Positions 24,238-31,168 of a stretch of DNA of 56,439 nt are shown one piece after another. Made by a program: the position numbers and the translations under genes. The stretch comes from Halorubrum lipolyticum DSM 21995 (GTDB lineage: Archaea; Halobacteriota; Halobacteria; Halobacteriales; Haloferacaceae). The stretch is from NCBI RefSeq assembly GCF_000337375.1, contig NZ_AOJG01000038.1:1199-57637 (forward strand). Direction: 5' to 3'. The first letter of the stretch is position 1, and each line of letters opens with the position of its first letter. The notes beneath the pieces were generated by a model that ran no database searches, was not told the DNA's origin, and worked only from the letters and a program-made list of their open reading frames with translations.

Positions 24238-24615
24238 TCACTTCGCGGTCGGCGTCACGTCACCGACCGCGTCCATCACCTGCATCGCGGCGCTGGCGGC
24301 CAGCCCGCGGGCGACCTCGTCGGTGTCGGCGTCGGCGATGCCGGCCTCGAGTTCGTCGGGGTCCGGCGTGAACCCGGCCGAGACCGGGTGGCCCGCGGGC
24401 GGGTTGACGGCGACGGTCGCCTGCGGCCCGTTCGCGCCGACCGACAGCTCGGAGCCGACGGCGTAGCTGTTCGGGAGATACGACTCGGTTCGCGAGACGA
24501 TTCCGGCGACCGCGCGCCGGAGACGCCGTTCTTGGTCCGGAGAGAGGTCGACGGCCGCGGGCTCGCCCGCGTTCGTCACACCCGGTGCCCCGGCGTACGG
24601 GTTGTTGCCGTTCAT
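24238..24615 (-). CDS. DUF5811-type haloarchaeal protein
   Basis: A 125-residue protein restricted to haloarchaea as far as I recall. The start MNGNNPYAGAPGVTNAGEPA and the end VARGLAASAAMQV with a final TPTAK are typical of the family I know as DUF5811. It has no membrane segment, cysteine or catalytic motif. The start at 24615 is preferred over a TTG 11 codons upstream because a T-rich TATA-like CTTTTTGAACC lies about 30 nt before it. The function is unknown. Confidence 0.65.
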   Translation of the reverse strand: MNGNNPYAGAPGVTNAGEPAAVDLSPDQERRLRRAVAGIVSRTESYLPNSYAVGSELSVGANGPQATVAVNPPAGHPVSAGFTPDPDELEAGIADADTDEVARGLAASAAMQVMDAVGDVTPTAK

Positions 24616-24715
24616 CGAAGACACGTCCGGTACGCGGAGACGGTTCAAAAAGGCGTCGGCGAGGGCGATCCGCGCGCGGACGCCGCGGGGCGCCTCGGAG
24701 GCGCCGCCTGAGGGC

Positions 24716-25261
24716 CTACAGGATCGGCTCGGACTCGCCGTACGCCGCGATGACGACCGCCGTCGTGAACCGCTCGGGCGCCGCGGCCGCCGTCTCCACG
24801 CGGACCTCGCGGTCCGGCAGGTCCCAGTCGCGCAGGTCGCCGCCCGCGTCGAGGCCCGCCTCGATCCGCTCGCGCACGTCGTCGGGGTCCTCGCCGGTCA
24901 CCTCGTAGAAGAGTCCGGGCCCCGGACCGGTGGCCCAGCCGAGGCCGGCGGCCACGTCGGGGCGGCGACGCGGCGCTCGCTTCGAGTCGGCGTCCTCCGC
25001 GCCGGCGCGGCCGCCCTCGCGGAAGTCGACCTCGTCGCCCGGCCCGACCGTCCGCCGCGCCTCGACGACCGTGAGTCGGTCGCCGGCGGGGCCGAGATCC
25101 GGCGCCTCCGGGACCGCCTCGACGGTCGCCTCGGCGGGGACGACCGAGGAGACCGCGACGAGGTTGTAGTTGTGGAGGTTCGCGTCCGCGAGCGCGGCGT
25201 CGTAGGAGGCCATCGCCGTGTCGGCGACCCCGACGCCGCCGGCGACGTGGATGGTGTTCAT
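24716..25261 (-). CDS. pdaD: Pyruvoyl-dependent arginine decarboxylase
   Basis: It makes agmatine from arginine, the first step of archaeal polyamine synthesis and of tRNA-Ile2 agmatidine supply. The protein is a 181-residue proenzyme that cleaves itself at a Ser-Ser bond to create the pyruvoyl cofactor. The site is visible as NLVAVSSVVP near residues 33-42. GLFYEVTGED and the FTTAVVIAAYGE end match the family. An insertion of charged residues near 85-97 (EDADSKRAPRR) is haloarchaeal. The gene lies upstream of the DUF5811-like gene on the same strand, separated by about 100 bp. Confidence 0.88.
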   Translation of the reverse strand: MNTIHVAGGVGVADTAMASYDAALADANLHNYNLVAVSSVVPAEATVEAVPEAPDLGPAGDRLTVVEARRTVGPGDEVDFREGGRAGAEDADSKRAPRRRPDVAAGLGWATGPGPGLFYEVTGEDPDDVRERIEAGLDAGGDLRDWDLPDREVRVETAAAAPERFTTAVVIAAYGESEPIL

Positions 25262-25331
25262 CGCTGGAGCGTCGACGGCGCGGGAGGTAAGGAGTTACGA
25301 AGCGATCGCATCTCGACGGACTGCGACACGA

Positions 25332-25500
25332 CATTTATAAACGACTGCGGTGGCGCGCCCCGGTGAGCGGCCCAGTGTTCACCGACAGGGAGAGAGCGAA
25401 GCTCTCGCTTGCAACCGGCGCTACGCGCCGGCTGGGGCTTTGGAGGTGTTCGCCGTTGAGCTGCCAGCAACGATTTATAAGCGAGCGGCTGAGGTTTTAA
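25332..25500 (+). repeat. Dispersed TTATAA repeat with twin short hairpins
   Basis: The 312-bp gap 25262-25573 holds no gene. It has a TTTATAA box at 25334-25340 and the hairpin GAGAGC-gaa-GCTCTC near 25391-25405. A second hairpin of the CCGGCGC/GCGCCGG type lies near 25415-25432. Then comes the core CTGGGGCTTTGGAGGTGTTC (from 25432) ending in TTTATAAGCGAGC (about 25474-25486). The two hairpins recur, reversed, at 33866-33910 next to another copy. It lies downstream of the PAN gene. Confidence 0.65.
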
Positions 25501-25573
25501 ACGACATCACCGCCGATCAACGGTCAGAAGCCTCACAGAACTCGAAAACAACTCCCGGCCAGTGGCAGTACCC

Positions 25574-26797
25574 CTAGTACTGGTAGTTGATGACCTGCTC
25601 TTCGGTCTGCTCGGCGTCCTGCAGCTTCTCGCGGGCCGCCTCGAAGTCCGCCTGCCTGACCTCGGTGCGCCCGTCGCGGACCGCGAACATCCCGGCCTCG
25701 GTCGCCAGCGAGGCGATGTCGGCGCCGCTGTATCCGTCCAACTCCGCTGCGACCTCGCTCACGTCCGTCCCCTCGGCGACGTTCATGTCCTGCGTGTGGA
25801 TCTCGAGGATTCGCGCGCGACCCTCGGCGTTCGGCTCCGGCACCTCGATGAGGCGGTCGAAGCGACCGGGACGCAGGATCGCCTCGTCGAGCATGTCGAA
25901 CCGGTTGGTGGCGGCCATGATGCGGACCTCGCCGCGGTCGTCGAAGCCGTCCATCTCGCTGAGTAGCTGCATCATCGTGCGCTGGACCTCGGCGTCGCCC
26001 GAGGTCTTCGAGTCCGTGCGCTTGGCGGCGACGGCGTCGATCTCGTCGATGAAGATGACGGCGGGCTCGCGCTCGGCGGCGAGCTCGAACAGGTCGCGGA
26101 CGAGCCGGGCGCCCTCGCCGATGAACTTCCGGACGAGCTCGGAGCCGGCCATCTTGATGAACGTCGCGTCGGACTCGTTGGCGACCGCCTTCGCCAGCAT
26201 CGTCTTCCCGGTGCCCGGCGGGCCGTGCAGGAGGACGCCGCTCGGCGGGTCGACGCCGACCGCCTCGAACTGCTCGGGGTCGTCGAGCGGGTCCTCGACG
26301 GCCTCGCGCACCTCGCGGATCTGGTCGTCGATCCCGCCGATGTCGGCGTACTCGACCTCGGGCGACTCGGTGACCTCCATCGCCTGCGCCCGGGAGTCGG
26401 TCTCGTCGTCGAGCACCTGCTGGACCGCGAAGGAGTCGTTGATCGCGACGCGGTCGCCCGGCCGGAGGTCGGACTCCAGCGTCGTGGACGCCTGCGTCAG
26501 CACCTCCTGGTTGTTGCCGTGCTGTTTGATGACGACGCCGTCCTCGGTGATCTCCTCGACGGAGGCGATGTACAGCGAGGAGGTCTTCAGCACCTCGTTC
26601 TCGCGTTTCAGCTCGTCGACGTCCGTCTTCAGCTCGCCGCGTCGGTCCTGTGCGTCGTCGAGTCGGTCCTCGAGCTCGTCGTTCACCTGCAGGATCCGCC
26701 GGTAGTGCTGGCGGATGGCCTCGAGCCGCTCCGTCTCGCTCATCTCCGGATCGAGCTCCAGACGGGGACGGTCGGGCAGTGAGGGGCTATGAGACAT
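25574..26797 (-). CDS. pan: Proteasome-activating nucleotidase (PAN)
   Basis: A hexameric AAA+ unfoldase that feeds proteins to the archaeal 20S proteasome. An N-terminal coiled coil (residues about 20-70, ending in DVDELKRENEVLK) is followed by the OB domain. The AAA core follows with Walker A GPPGTGKT (about 192-199), Walker B VIFIDEIDA and an arginine-finger region ATNRFDMLDEAILRPGRFDR. The C-terminus reads VINYQY. The penultimate residue is Gln, so the canonical hydrophobic-Tyr-X docking motif is shifted or altered. An ATTTAC box about 28 nt upstream supports a leaderless start at 26797. Confidence 0.95.
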   Translation of the reverse strand: MSHSPSLPDRPRLELDPEMSETERLEAIRQHYRRILQVNDELEDRLDDAQDRRGELKTDVDELKRENEVLKTSSLYIASVEEITEDGVVIKQHGNNQEVLTQASTTLESDLRPGDRVAINDSFAVQQVLDDETDSRAQAMEVTESPEVEYADIGGIDDQIREVREAVEDPLDDPEQFEAVGVDPPSGVLLHGPPGTGKTMLAKAVANESDATFIKMAGSELVRKFIGEGARLVRDLFELAAEREPAVIFIDEIDAVAAKRTDSKTSGDAEVQRTMMQLLSEMDGFDDRGEVRIMAATNRFDMLDEAILRPGRFDRLIEVPEPNAEGRARILEIHTQDMNVAEGTDVSEVAAELDGYSGADIASLATEAGMFAVRDGRTEVRQADFEAAREKLQDAEQTEEQVINYQY

Positions 26798-26990
26798 TCG
26801 TTGGTGCCGGTTAGGAAGCGCGCGTAAATGTGCCTTTGGGTCACGGCGGTCTCCCGATCCGACCGTGCGGAACGGTCCCGTCGAACGACCGCGACTCGAC
26901 CGACCGTCGGCGCGCCCTCTCGCGGTTCGGCCCTCGATCTCAGCCCCGACCGCTGTCCCAGTGTCGGCCGCCGCCTCAGTCTCTGCCCCG

Positions 26991-27028
26991 GTATCAGTAT
27001 TGATACACTGGGGTCAACGTTTTAACCG
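26991..27028 (+). promoter_or_regulatory. HalX regulator promoter with upstream inverted repeat
   Basis: GTATCA-gtat-TGATAC (26991-27006) is followed 13 bp later by CGTTTTAACC (27019-27028). The latter is a TATA-like box centred 27 nt upstream of the ATG at 27050. The inverted repeat is in the position of an operator or activator site. The rest of the 26798-27049 gap shows nothing else. Confidence 0.4.
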
Positions 27029-27049
27029 ATCCCGCGAGTAGCTCGCGTC

Positions 27050-27130
27050 ATGAGCGCACGAACAGCGGTCGACCGCGGCGGACCGGGACTCGCAGCGGGC
27101 GATCAGCGGACCGCGGTCCTCCGATCATGA
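27050..27130 (+). CDS. Candidate 26-residue upstream micro-ORF
   Basis: The ATG at 27050 stands exactly where a leaderless transcript from the TATA-like box at 27019-27028 should begin. The frame (MSARTAVDRGGPG and onward) ends in TGA at 27128-27130, which overlaps the ATG of the HalX gene at 27127 as ATGA. It is either a translated leader peptide that couples to the regulator, or a chance frame. Confidence 0.35.
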   Translation: MSARTAVDRGGPGLAAGDQRTAVLRS

Positions 27131-27687
27131 GCGACGCCGAGGCGCGGCCCACGGTCCTCGCTGTCGACGACGAGCCCGACCTCGCCGAGCTGTACCGGGT
27201 GTACCTCGACGCGGCCTACGACGTGCGGATCGCCACCGGCGGCGAGGAGGCCCTCTCGATGATGGACGAGTCGGTCGAGGTTGTCCTCTTGGACCGGCGG
27301 ATGCCCGACATGTCGGGCCACGAGGTGCTGGAGGCGATCCGTGGAGCGGGGTACGACGCGCGGATCGCGATGCTGACCGCGGTCGAGCCCGACGTGGACA
27401 TCGTCGAGATGCCGTTCGACGACTACAAGACCAAACCCGTCACGAAGGAGGACCTGCTCGCGCTCGTCGAGGTGCTGCTCCACCGCGCGAAGTTCGACGA
27501 GCACAGCCAGGAGTTCTTCGCGCTGGCGTCGAAGAAGGCCGCGCTGGAGGCCGCCGACACGACGAACACCGACGAGTACGAGGAGCTCATCGACCGGATG
27601 GAGTCGGTCCGGGACCGCGTCGACGACACCCTCGATCACCTCTCGGCGCGGGACGCGTTCGCCGAGGTCTCCAGCGAAGTCCCGTAG
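27127..27687 (+). CDS. HalX domain response regulator
   Basis: A 186-residue protein with a receiver domain followed by the haloarchaeal HalX output domain. The acidic pair DDE is near residues 14-16, the phosphoacceptor in LLDRRMPDMSG is at about D58, T86 lies in MLTAVEP and K is in YKTKPV. The HalX part (residues about 120-180) is a coiled coil with the FFALASKKAALE and EYEELIDRM helices. The regulated process is unknown and no histidine kinase is adjacent. The start overlaps the stop of a candidate leader peptide. Confidence 0.9.
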   Translation: MSDAEARPTVLAVDDEPDLAELYRVYLDAAYDVRIATGGEEALSMMDESVEVVLLDRRMPDMSGHEVLEAIRGAGYDARIAMLTAVEPDVDIVEMPFDDYKTKPVTKEDLLALVEVLLHRAKFDEHSQEFFALASKKAALEAADTTNTDEYEELIDRMESVRDRVDDTLDHLSARDAFAEVSSEVP

Positions 27688-27703
27688 TGTCGACGACTCC
27701 CGC

Positions 27704-27991
27704 CTACTCGATCTCCAGCTCGCCGCCGTCGCCGTCGTCGCCGCCGCTCTCCTCGTCCCACTCCAGTTCGAGCTCGACGCTGAGTTCGCCCGGCCCGTCG
27801 ACCGGTCCCTCGCGCTCGGCTTTCACCTCGAACGTCGGTCGCGCCGGCGGGTCCATCGTCACGGACTGATCGCCCTTCTTCAGGGTGACCGCGTTACCGG
27901 ACTCCAGCGAGTCCGCGACCGTCCGGAGGTACGCGGCGATCTCGTCGCGGCTCCGACGACTCTCCGACTTGAACAGGACTTCTTCGGGCAT
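27704..27991 (-). CDS. Amphi-Trp domain protein
   Basis: A 95-residue haloarchaeal protein with the pattern MPEEVLFKSESRRSRDEIAAYLR, ADSLESGNAVTL and a following beta meander, as in amphi-Trp domain proteins (the tryptophans of the name are mostly replaced here, with a single W near the end). The C-terminus is an acidic Gly/Asp tail. The function of the domain is unknown. The start at 27991 gives the family N-terminus; longer frames upstream are arginine-rich and not credible. Confidence 0.75.
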   Translation of the reverse strand: MPEEVLFKSESRRSRDEIAAYLRTVADSLESGNAVTLKKGDQSVTMDPPARPTFEVKAEREGPVDGPGELSVELELEWDEESGGDDGDGGELEIE

Positions 27992-28090
27992 ACCGGCTCG
28001 TACGCGCCCCGGAAACATAAACACCGTCCGCGTCGCGGTGGCGGCGCGTCCCCCTGACCGTTTTATAGGCTCCGTCCGAACCCGCACGCC

Positions 28091-28486
28091 GTGACAGTCC
28101 CCGACTGGCTCCGCACGGTCGTCGCCGTCGCCGTGTACTGGACGGCGATCGCCCTCGGCGGGAGCGTCCTCCTCGCCGACCCGACGAGCCCGCTCGTCGC
28201 GATTCCGATTCTCGGCGGCGGCGCGGTCGTCGCGCACGCGGCGCGAACCGACCGGCTCGTGGAACTCGGGTACGCGGTGGGGACGATGTGGCTCGCCGTC
28301 CTCGCGGTCTCGGTCGGAACCGGCGTCGTCGACCTCGTCGCGGCGCCCGACGGCGAGATCGCGCCGCTCGCCGGCTCCCCGGGCGCCGCCGCGCTCGGAA
28401 CCGTCGGGCTGTTCGGCGTTCTCGTCGTCGCGTACGCGGCGTTCTCTCGCCGGCGTGCGGGGCGCGACGGGTCCGATCCCGAGTGA
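28091..28486 (+). CDS. Small four-helix membrane protein, unknown
   Basis: A 131-residue hydrophobic protein with about four transmembrane helices (residues 7-27, 33-50, 58-80, 98-117) and a short basic/acidic tail. There are no charged residues in the helices and no family motif. The GTG start at 28091 is preceded by TTTTATAGG about 28 nt upstream, a good leaderless promoter, so it is probably a real gene. Convergent with the M29 aminopeptidase. Confidence 0.65.
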   Translation: MTVPDWLRTVVAVAVYWTAIALGGSVLLADPTSPLVAIPILGGGAVVAHAARTDRLVELGYAVGTMWLAVLAVSVGTGVVDLVAAPDGEIAPLAGSPGAAALGTVGLFGVLVVAYAAFSRRRAGRDGSDPE

Positions 28487-28510
28487 CGCGTCCGCGCTTT
28501 GAACCCGCCC

Positions 28511-29590
28511 TCAGAACCCGTCTTCGAAGGCGAACGTCCCGTCGCGCTGGACGACCTCGCCGTCGACCTCGATGACGGAGTCCTCGCTCATGTCGACGAT
28601 CATGTCGACGTGCTCGGCGGACTCGTTGACCGCGTTCTCCTCGCCGACCGTCTCGGGGTACGCGGACCCGACCGCCATGTGGACCGTGTCGCCCATCTTC
28701 TCGTCGAACAGCATGTTATAGGTGAACCGGTCGATCTGGCGGTTCATGCCGATACCGAGCTCGCCGAGGCGCCGGGAGCCCTCGTCCGTGTCGAGGATAC
28801 CGGTGAGCAGGTCCTCGTTGCGCTCGGCGGAGTGGGAGACGACCTCGCCGTCCTCGAACCGCAGGCGGACGCCGTCGATCTCGCGGCCGTAGCGGTACAG
28901 CGGGAGGTCGAAGTGGACCTCGCCGTCGACGCCGTCTCGCACGGGCGCGGTGAACACCTCGCCGCCGGGGAGGTTCGCCTCGCCGTAGTCGTTGAGCGTC
29001 GAGTTCCCCGACAGGTCCATCGTCAGGTCGGTCTCGTCGCCGGACGTGATGCGGACCTCGTCGGCGTCGTCCAGAATGTCGACCATCTCCGACTGGAAGG
29101 CGCGCTGTTCGTCCCAGTCGAGCGAGACGGCGTCCCAGACGAAGTTCTCGTACGCCTCGGTGCTCATCCCGGCGAGCTGGGCGTGGCTCGCGGTCGGGTA
29201 CTGCGTGAGACACCACGTCTTCGAGAGGCGCGTCCGCTTGACGTCCTCCATCGCGCGGTTGTAGGCCGCGTTGGTCTCCGGGTCGACGTCGGCGTCCTCG
29301 GTGGCGTTCGCGCCGCCGCGCGCGATGACGAACACGTCGGCCTCCTCGTAGAGGGCGCGTCGGTGGCTCGGCTCGGAGAAGTCGTCGGACGAGCGCTTGA
29401 AGGCGCGCTGGGCGCGCTTCGAGTAGTTCAGGTAGACGGGGTTGGCGCCGCGGTCTCCACAGACCTCGTGGAGGGCGACCGCGAGGTCCTCGGCCTCCTT
29501 CGGCAGCTGGATGACCACGTCGTCGCCCGACTCGATGCCGGTGGAGTGGTCGGCGATGATCTCGGCGTGTTCGCGAACGCGTGCGTCCAT
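28511..29590 (-). CDS. M29 family aminopeptidase (AmpS/T type)
   Basis: A 359-residue cobalt/zinc aminopeptidase removing N-terminal residues from peptides. Family features visible are GDDVVIQLPKEAEDLAVAL at the N-terminus, and the metal region with EANLPGGEVFTAP (Glu), HSAERNEDLL, LGELGIGMN and EKMGDTVHMAVGSAYPE (Glu and His). The closing HVDMIVDMS segment matches the usual C-terminal aspartate and histidine ligands. It is one of several peptidases in the window (M42, M48, DUF2342). Confidence 0.9.
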   Translation of the reverse strand: MDARVREHAEIIADHSTGIESGDDVVIQLPKEAEDLAVALHEVCGDRGANPVYLNYSKRAQRAFKRSSDDFSEPSHRRALYEEADVFVIARGGANATEDADVDPETNAAYNRAMEDVKRTRLSKTWCLTQYPTASHAQLAGMSTEAYENFVWDAVSLDWDEQRAFQSEMVDILDDADEVRITSGDETDLTMDLSGNSTLNDYGEANLPGGEVFTAPVRDGVDGEVHFDLPLYRYGREIDGVRLRFEDGEVVSHSAERNEDLLTGILDTDEGSRRLGELGIGMNRQIDRFTYNMLFDEKMGDTVHMAVGSAYPETVGEENAVNESAEHVDMIVDMSEDSVIEVDGEVVQRDGTFAFEDGF

Positions 29591-29692
29591 ACACCGGGTT
29601 TCGCGGCCGGGGAATTACGGCTTTTCCTTCCGGCGGCGCGCGTGGGGGAGCCGGCCGCAACGCGTTTGTCCCGCCGTCGCGTACGTCGGAAT

Positions 29693-30679
29693 ATGTCCCG
29701 GCTCGCGTTCCGCGCGGCCGCGGCCGTCGTCGGCGTCGCGCTGCTCGCGGTCTACCTGACGGCGGCGCTGTTCGTCGCCGACGCGCTGCGGCTCCTCTGG
29801 GCCGCCCGCCCCGACCTCCCCGTCCTCCTCGCGTTACTCGTCGCGGTCGCGGTCGGCTCGGCGTACCTCAGCTACCGGATCGGGACCGCGCAGGTGCTCG
29901 CGAGCCTCGACGGCGACCGGCTGCCCCGCGAGCGCGCGCCCGACCTCCACCGCCGGGTCGACGCGCTGGCGGCGCGGATGGCGGTCGACCGCCCGGCGCT
30001 GTACGTCACCGACGCTCGGACGCCGAACGCGTTCGCGGTCGGCGGCGGGTCGGGCGGCGGCGCCCTCGTGCTGGACCGGTCGCTGTTCCGCGTCCTCTCG
30101 GCCCGCGAGGTGGAGGCGATCGTCGCGCACGAGCTGGCGCACCTCGAGACGAACGACGGGCTCGCGCTCGCGATGGCCGACGGGATCGGACGCGCGCTCG
30201 TCGGGTTCGCCACGGTGCTCGCGCTGCCGGCCCTGCTGGCGCTCTCCGGGCTCGCCGCCGGCTCGGCGTGGATCCGCGGGCGCCCGGGCGACCGGTCCGG
30301 CCCCTTCGCGCGGCTCCACCGCGCGCTCGCGGGCGGGCTGTTCGCCGGATTCGTGCTCGCGACGTTCCTCACGCGGTCGCGCTCGCGAAAGCGGGAGTTC
30401 GCCGCCGACGACCGCGCGGCCGAGGTGACGGGCGACCCCGCCGCGCTCGCGCGGGCGCTCCGCCGGATCGAGCGCGCCGCGGAGCCCTCCTGGCCGTTCG
30501 CGCCGCTGTCGACGTATAAACGGACCGAGAACCCGGCCGAGCGCTGGCTGTCGACGCACCCGTCGATCGACGAGCGGGTCGAGCGCCTCCGAGCGAAAGC
30601 CGCGTCTCGGGGCCCGACGAGACGGATCCCGGCGGGGCCGTCGCGGGGGACCGCCGGGCGCGGACGGTCGCGGCGGTGA
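29693..30679 (+). CDS. M48 family membrane metalloprotease (HtpX-like)
   Basis: A 328-residue protein with two N-terminal transmembrane helices (residues about 8-30 and 40-62), and the zinc motif HELAH at 146-150 in VEAIVAHELAHLETND. Two further hydrophobic segments follow, and then the third ligand region RKREFAADDRAAEVTG. This is the layout of HtpX-like heat-shock proteases that degrade misfolded membrane proteins. The start at 29693 directly precedes the first helix. The 3' end faces a repeat array and the acetamidase gene. Confidence 0.88.
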   Translation: MSRLAFRAAAAVVGVALLAVYLTAALFVADALRLLWAARPDLPVLLALLVAVAVGSAYLSYRIGTAQVLASLDGDRLPRERAPDLHRRVDALAARMAVDRPALYVTDARTPNAFAVGGGSGGGALVLDRSLFRVLSAREVEAIVAHELAHLETNDGLALAMADGIGRALVGFATVLALPALLALSGLAAGSAWIRGRPGDRSGPFARLHRALAGGLFAGFVLATFLTRSRSRKREFAADDRAAEVTGDPAALARALRRIERAAEPSWPFAPLSTYKRTENPAERWLSTHPSIDERVERLRAKAASRGPTRRIPAGPSRGTAGRGRSRR

Positions 30680-30718
30680 GGAGGCGCGCGACACCTGATT
30701 CGGCCGATACTGCGGTCG

Positions 30719-30958
30719 GCGCGTGCCTGCGAGGCCGCTTTGCGGCCGAGCAGCACCGCGCGAGGGAGTCGGCCACTCGGAGCGAAGCGGAGAGTGGCCG
30801 ACGAGGCTGGGGAGGCGTGAGGCGCGGTTGCGGTGCGGGGCGGGACTCAAAGGGGCAGTCGCGAGGACGAAGGCGCGGGACGCAAGGACCGCAGGGAGCG
30901 AGCATCGCGAGCGACCGAGGACCGCAGCGACCGCACCGAGTCCTCGCGGCTGGGGCTT
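30719..30958 (+). repeat. Composite structured repeat, copy 2
   Basis: The same module order as copy 1 at 10733. It starts with GCGTGCCTGCGAGGCCGC, with hairpin GGCCGC/GCGGCC. The 10-bp stem is TCGGCCACTC/GAGTGGCCGA (30769-30778 with 30792-30801), with a 13-nt loop GGAGC-N3-GCGGA type as in copy 1. GAGGCTGGGGAGGCGTGAGG follows, then a degenerate form of the long inverted repeat (CAAAGGGGCAGTCGCGAGGA with GTCCTCGCGGCTGGGG). Five of the ten stem pairs differ from copy 1 while pairing is kept. It lies in the 489-bp gap 30680-31168 between convergent genes. Confidence 0.8.
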
Positions 30959-31130
30959 TGGAGACGTTCGCTGTCGATCTGCCAACAACCACTTATAAGC
31001 GAGCGACTGGGGCTTTGGAGACGTTCGCTGTCGATCTGCCAACAACCACTTATAAGCGAGCGACTGGGGCTTTGGAGGTGTTCACCGTCGATCCGCCGGC
31101 AACCATTTATAAGTAATCAACTGGGATTTG
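30950..31130 (+). repeat. 57-bp tandem repeat, each unit ending in TTATAA
   Basis: Units begin with CTGGGGCTTTGGAG at 30950, 31007 and 31064, and a decayed fourth begins at 31121 (CTGGGATTTGG): an exact 57-bp period. The first two units are identical; the third differs at several bases. Each ends AACCA(C/T)TTATAAG. This array is the best reference for single diverged copies at 5990-6135, 10650-10720, 11041-11090, 15461-15528, 25432-25486, 32548-32592 and 33579-33655. Confidence 0.9.
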
Positions 31131-31168
31131 GCGGCGTCGACACCGACGGTTCCTGCCTCGCCGGCGTC

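Noticed and set aside
30950-31120. CRISPR-like array
   Set aside because: The units are contiguous 57-bp repeats without variable spacers, and no cas genes are present.
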